From Anoplolepis gracilipes (Eukaryota > Arthropoda > Insecta > Hymenoptera > Formicidae), in contig NC_132984.1 in assembly GCF_047496725.1 (NCBI RefSeq), positions 6,507,501 through 6,571,500 on the forward strand: 64,000 nt of DNA. The letters are read 5' to 3'. This document shows positions 59,827-64,000 of this stretch, in pieces; positions within the stretch are counted from its first letter, which is position 1, and every line of letters starts with the position of its first letter. Under the pieces are notes generated by a model. That model had not been told where the DNA came from. It did not search any database and saw only the letters and a list, made by a program, of their open reading frames with translations. Position numbers and translations under genes: made by a program.

Positions 59827-61094
59827 TTACGAAAAATGTGTTAAAATGAAAGCATTTCTGTGTGCAAGTCCTACTCCATTTTGTTCTTGATTTATAATGT
59901 CTTCAAATTGTATATTCTCATACAACTCCTCTTCGATTACTTCCTCCAGATTATGTTGAATAGATATATTATGTAAAACTGCAGTGGCACAAATAATTGC
60001 CACCGATGTGCTCAACTTTGTTCTTAAACCATAATGCAGACATGGAAATCGACGTTTCCAAACTCCAAACAGTTGTTCAACGATAACTCGTATTTGTTTA
60101 TGTGCAGTATTATACCGAACTTCTGCATCTGTCTCAGGTCTTAAAACAGGCGTCAGTAGATAACTGCGGCATGCATATCCACTATCACCAAGTAAAATTC
60201 CGTTTAGATGTCCCAACTCTAAACGACAGCGCAAACCGCTTCTATCAAATATTACAGCATCATGAGTTGAACTTGGATGTCTAACAACTATATCGAGAAT
60301 TTCTCGTTGAGGACCAGCTACAGCCTATAAAACAAATATATCATAAAAATTAACTTCATATAAATTTCATGATTATTTAGCAAAATAAAACCGTTGAAAA
60401 AACCTGTACATACCTGTACATTTAAAGAAAACCATCCTTTTCGATTTCGGAATATCTCTCTATTATTTCCTCCAGGATTCGCAATACGTATATGGGTGCA
60501 ATCGATACATCCTATTATGGATGGAAAGTTGGCCATTTCATAAAATTGATTTTTATTCCTTCGACATTTTTCTTCGATGGAAAAATTAATATATACACTT
60601 AAGTGTGACACTAAAATTCTGGAAACTCGTGCAACAATTCTCGATACTGATGCTTGACTGTATCCTCGTAAATCTCCATTAACAATCTGCAATTAAAACA
60701 GCATATAAATAAAATAAAAATAAATTATCTATTTTAATTTATATATATATATATATATATTATAGTGTCGGAACAAAATTTACAAACCTGAAAGCTACTC
60801 GTTGCATAAAAACGCAGTGTTATTAAGAGCTGCATTAACGGAGAAATCGGCAGTTCTCGATTATTGAACCGTCTTAACTTATCATTCACTAAAGGTAATA
60901 GGATCTCGATTATGGCTCCTTTGTTGAATCTATATCTTTTTCGAAAAGGAACATCTTCGAAAAATTCCATGGGATTTTCCCAATCACGAATATATCTTTT
61001 CGCAAGTCGCAACAAAATCCGATCCTCTACATTTTCATCTTCAAATCTTTCGTCAGAATCGTTAAAAAATTCGTAGAGTAATAATCGTATTGAA
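59827..61094 (-). pseudogene. PIF/Harbinger DDE transposase, left arm
   Basis: A HARBI1-type nuclease. Minus-strand exons: about 61,094-60,788, 60,686-60,414 and 60,324-59,827, phase 0 at both junctions (CAG|GTTTGT, TTGCAG|ATT; CAG|GTATGT, TTATAG|GCT). N-terminal RYIRDWENPMEFFEDVPF matches the usual RDRxNPxE pattern. The catalytic triad is present: Asp in IIGCIDCTHI, Asp in LLGDSGYACR and Glu in VEQLFGVWKRRFPCL. No in-frame ATG precedes the conserved start, because the palindrome junction lies there. The catalytic core looks intact; the protein lacks only its beginning. Confidence 0.75.
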
Positions 61095-61110
61095 ATGTAG
61101 AGGATTTCGT
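61039..61110. other. Spacer at the palindrome centre
   Basis: 72 bp unique spacer. TGTAGAGGAT occurs at 61,095-61,104 and again at 61,119-61,128 in the arm, a short homology that could mark a template switch. Confidence 0.7.
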
Positions 61111-62322
61111 ATGAAAATGTAGAGGATCGGATTTTGTTGCGACTTGCGAAAAGATATATTCGTGATTGGGAAAATCCCATGGAATTTTTCGAAGATGTTC
61201 CTTTTCGAAAAAGATATAGATTCAACAAAGGAGCCATAATCGAGATCCTATTACCTTTAGTGAATGATAAGTTAAGACGGTTCAATAATCGAGAACTGCC
61301 GATTTCTCCGTTAATGCAGCTCTTAATAACACTGCGTTTTTATGCAACGAGTAGCTTTCAGGTTTGTAAATTTTGTTCCGACACTATAATATATATATAT
61401 ATATATATAAATTAAAATAGATAATTTATTTTTATTTTATTTATATGCTGTTTTAATTGCAGATTGTTAATGGAGATTTACGAGGATACAGTCAAGCATC
61501 AGTATCGAGAATTGTTGCACGAGTTTCCAGAATTTTAGTGTCACACTTAAGTGTATATATTAATTTTTCCATCGAAGAAAAATGTCGAAGGAATAAAAAT
61601 CAATTTTATGAAATGGCCAACTTTCCATCCATAATAGGATGTATCGATTGCACCCATATACGTATTGCGAATCCTGGAGGAAATAATAGAGAGATATTCC
61701 GAAATCGAAAAGGATGGTTTTCTTTAAATGTACAGGTATGTACAGGTTTTTTCAACGGTTTTATTTTGCTAAATAATCATGAAATTTATATGAAGTTAAT
61801 TTTTATGATATATTTGTTTTATAGGCTGTAGCTGGTCCTCAACGAGAAATTCTCGATATAGTTGTTAGACATCCAAGTTCAACTCATGATGCTGTAATAT
61901 TTGATAGAAGCGGTTTGCGCTGTCGTTTAGAGTTGGGACATCTAAACGGAATTTTACTTGGTGATAGTGGATATGCATGCCGCAGTTATCTACTGACGCC
62001 TGTTTTAAGACCTGAGACAGATGCAGAAGTTCGGTATAATACTGCACATAAACAAATACGAGTTATCGTTGAACAACTGTTTGGAGTTTGGAAACGTCGA
62101 TTTCCATGTCTGCATTATGGTTTAAGAACAAAGTTGAGCACATCGGTGGCAATTATTTGTGCCACTGCAGTTTTACATAATATATCTATTCAACATAATC
62201 TGGAGGAAGTAATCGAAGAGGAGTTGTATGAGAATATACAATTTGAAGACATTATAAATCAAGAACAAAATGGAGTAGGACTTGCACACAGAAATGCTTT
62301 CATTTTAACACATTTTTCGTAA
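61111..62322 (+). pseudogene. PIF/Harbinger DDE transposase, right arm
   Basis: Mirror copy with exons up to 61,361, 61,463-61,735 and 61,825-62,322, giving the same residues as the left arm. A TAG lies in frame just before the shared part (61,098-61,100), so the N-terminus is also missing here. The same catalytic D, D and E are present. Confidence 0.75.
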
Positions 62323-62971
62323 AACAGAATAGCGAATTATAATTATATTTTTATATTCATTTTATATCTGCAATGAGTGATTTAACAATAATGTTGTCAT
62401 CATGTAAATTTAAGATTAATTTGTATAAATAAATTTAGATTTGTACATACAAGATCAAATTGTAAATAAAACAAATATATAATATATTAAGTATAAATTT
62501 TAACCTAAAGAATGTTATATTTATTTATAACAAATCTTTCTCTCTCTCTTTCTCTCTATAAACTATTCTTTTATATAAACCGCATTTTGGTATTCACTGA
62601 CAGTACTGTAAATCTATTTAATTTGTCACATACACTTTAGATTTTCAATACTGACAATGATTATCAACAAAACACAGCCCTCAAAGTGACGTTTAAAAAT
62701 ATAAACAGACAATATTTAATTGTTTGTAAGAAATATATATATTTCCATTAAATTGATAACAAACATAGAATTTTATATTAATTATCAAGAATAACATTTA
62801 TTTATAAGAACACTTATAGTTATTTAGTCACTTATAAAAATAATTAAATATTTTACATAACTTTGTGTAAACTGAAATACATATAAACATATAGAAATAT
62901 ATAATAAAAAACATAACTTGTATCTATAGCATATTATTAACAAAAGTCATTTTATCATATTTATAGATATA

Positions 62972-63873
62972 TTATTTACATGTATTACTCTTGAGCGCTT
63001 CTTCCTCCTTCAAAAGTTTTACAAGAACAATCTGCTCCTCTGTTTCAGCAATCTTTATTTTTTTACGATGAAGCTCGCGCTGTTGCTCAATTGTTTCGCG
63101 TATTTTTATTAATCGTAACTCTTTTTCGTCACGGATATTCTGAAAATCAAAATTATTTTATTATTAGTATTTCATTATCATTAATTTATTGCAATAAAGA
63201 TTATTACGTACTTTTTTCTACCTTAATTTTAAAAAATGACAATAAAATCTTATTCATATTAATAATAATAATAATTATTTATATAATCTGTTAAAAAATT
63301 AATATAACCTAATTCATAAAATTTACCTGTATGTTTTTAATATTTGAAGTAGCTTTTTTTCCTTTTAATGCGTTAACACTTGCAGTGACTTTTTTTTCTG
63401 ATGCATTGTTTATGCTTGATGTGGCCCTTTTTTCTACTGATGTGCTATTCCTTGAAGTAGCTATTTTTTCTTTTGGGGTGCTAAATGATGTAGATAAAAT
63501 ATTTTGATGGATATAATCTTCATGACAGATATCATCAATGTTCTCATTCTCTTTCTCACTTTCATCTTCGATGACTATTCTTTGAGACGCACAATCCATC
63601 TTTACATTATCTGAAAAGCAAAAAATAAAGAATAAATTATTATTACCATATATATATAATAATAGAATAATAAAAAAACAAGAATTATATGTAGTGCTTA
63701 TACATTCTTTCTCAAATACTGCTGTGCTGTCGAATGGGCAATCAATTTCGACATCTAAATTTGCATTTGTTGCATCCATGAATGCCATCACTGGATCATT
63801 CGATTGTACTGATGCAGAACCTCCACCTATTATAAGCCGTTCGTGCCGCATTGTCGTATTTAATTTTCATTTT
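62972..63873 (-). pseudogene. Harbinger Myb/SANT protein, right arm, exons 2-4
   Basis: Mirror copy: exon 4 at 63,139-62,972, exon 3 at 63,610-63,327 and exon 2 at 63,873-63,704. Exon 1 would fall at about 64,028-64,245, outside the window. It contains the same TGA after the exon 1 junction (63,867-63,869). Confidence 0.75.
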
Positions 63874-64000
63874 CTAAAATAATTAATTAATAATATAATT
63901 ATTATTAAAATATTATATAACAAGCCAAGTATATAAAAGTGTATATAGGAAGAAGAATATGTGTGCACTTAAAATAATTATATAGCCTCATCATTAATAA

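Larger units (their letters stand above)
57618..64000. mobile_element. PIF/Harbinger element duplicated as a giant palindrome
   Basis: It starts near TACCCGTATTCATAGTCCG at about 57,618, inside the MITE arm, with a possible TTA target at 57,615-57,617. Myb/SANT gene and DDE transposase lie in opposite orientations. Positions in the two arms add to 122,149 throughout: 58,149-61,038 mirrors 61,111-64,000, with a 72-bp spacer. The only difference I noticed is one base near 58,494 (C versus T in the mirror). The right arm runs off the window, so the right terminus and its target duplication are not visible. Confidence 0.85.

Noticed and set aside
60734..61285. A 183-codon minus-strand frame across the palindrome centre
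   Set aside because: Its first half is antisense of the mirror arm; only the part after the centre is transposase.

Overview
This window is AT-rich, intron-bearing eukaryotic DNA with no prokaryotic gene order. Its contents (Ty3/Gypsy retroelements with envelope genes, a Penelope element, a Helitron, PIF/Harbinger, hAT and mariner-type elements, and pieces of an insect-type AA15 polysaccharide monooxygenase) point to an arthropod, most likely an insect. I suspect a hymenopteran such as an ant, but that is a guess. The window is mainly a graveyard of nested transposable elements. I find one recognisable host gene, and it is broken.

Region 1 (1-22.9 kb). A Penelope tail, a baculovirus-F-type envelope fragment and a reverse-strand LTR lead into one old endogenous retrovirus that can be followed from about 3.66 to 21.5 kb: 5' LTR, tRNA-Pro primer binding site, Gag with six zinc knuckles, protease, reverse transcriptase, a chuvirus-type glycoprotein and an extended Tudor-domain reading frame. 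Later solo LTRs of two families (A: TGTTACGTCCTGTCGG...; B: TGTTACGTCGTC...) cut it into pieces. Two of these carry exact 4-bp target duplications (aatg, acag), so the original order can be read. The solo LTR at 19.1-20.8 kb sits between the glycoprotein and the Tudor frame, so those two genes were neighbours. A second, diverged Tudor copy lies on the minus strand at 2.9-3.6 kb.

Region 2 (22.9-29.7 kb). A hairpin-forming minisatellite, a second decayed Gypsy gag-pol, and nested A-in-B LTRs. Two 3' LTR starts preceded by purine-rich tracts show the 3' end of this element group.

Region 3 (29.7-45 kb). AT-rich DNA holding a Helitron-like element on the minus strand (about 31.5-37.4 kb). It keeps a helicase frame with four stop codons but no frameshift, has no Rep domain that I can see, and carries a possible three-exon captured gene. 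A mariner-type deletion derivative and a small AT-rich MITE follow.

Region 4 (45.5-53.6 kb). First and last exons of an AA15 lytic polysaccharide monooxygenase, about 7.7 kb apart. Between them lie a hAT copy (itself holding a solo LTR and a composite MITE/Penelope insertion) and a Penelope element with a MITE inserted in its coding region.

Region 5 (53.6-64 kb). MITEs, a 1.5-kb foldback element and a giant palindrome built from a PIF/Harbinger transposon (Myb/SANT gene plus DDE transposase). Its two arms of at least 2,890 bp differ at only one base that I noticed, and the right arm runs off the window.
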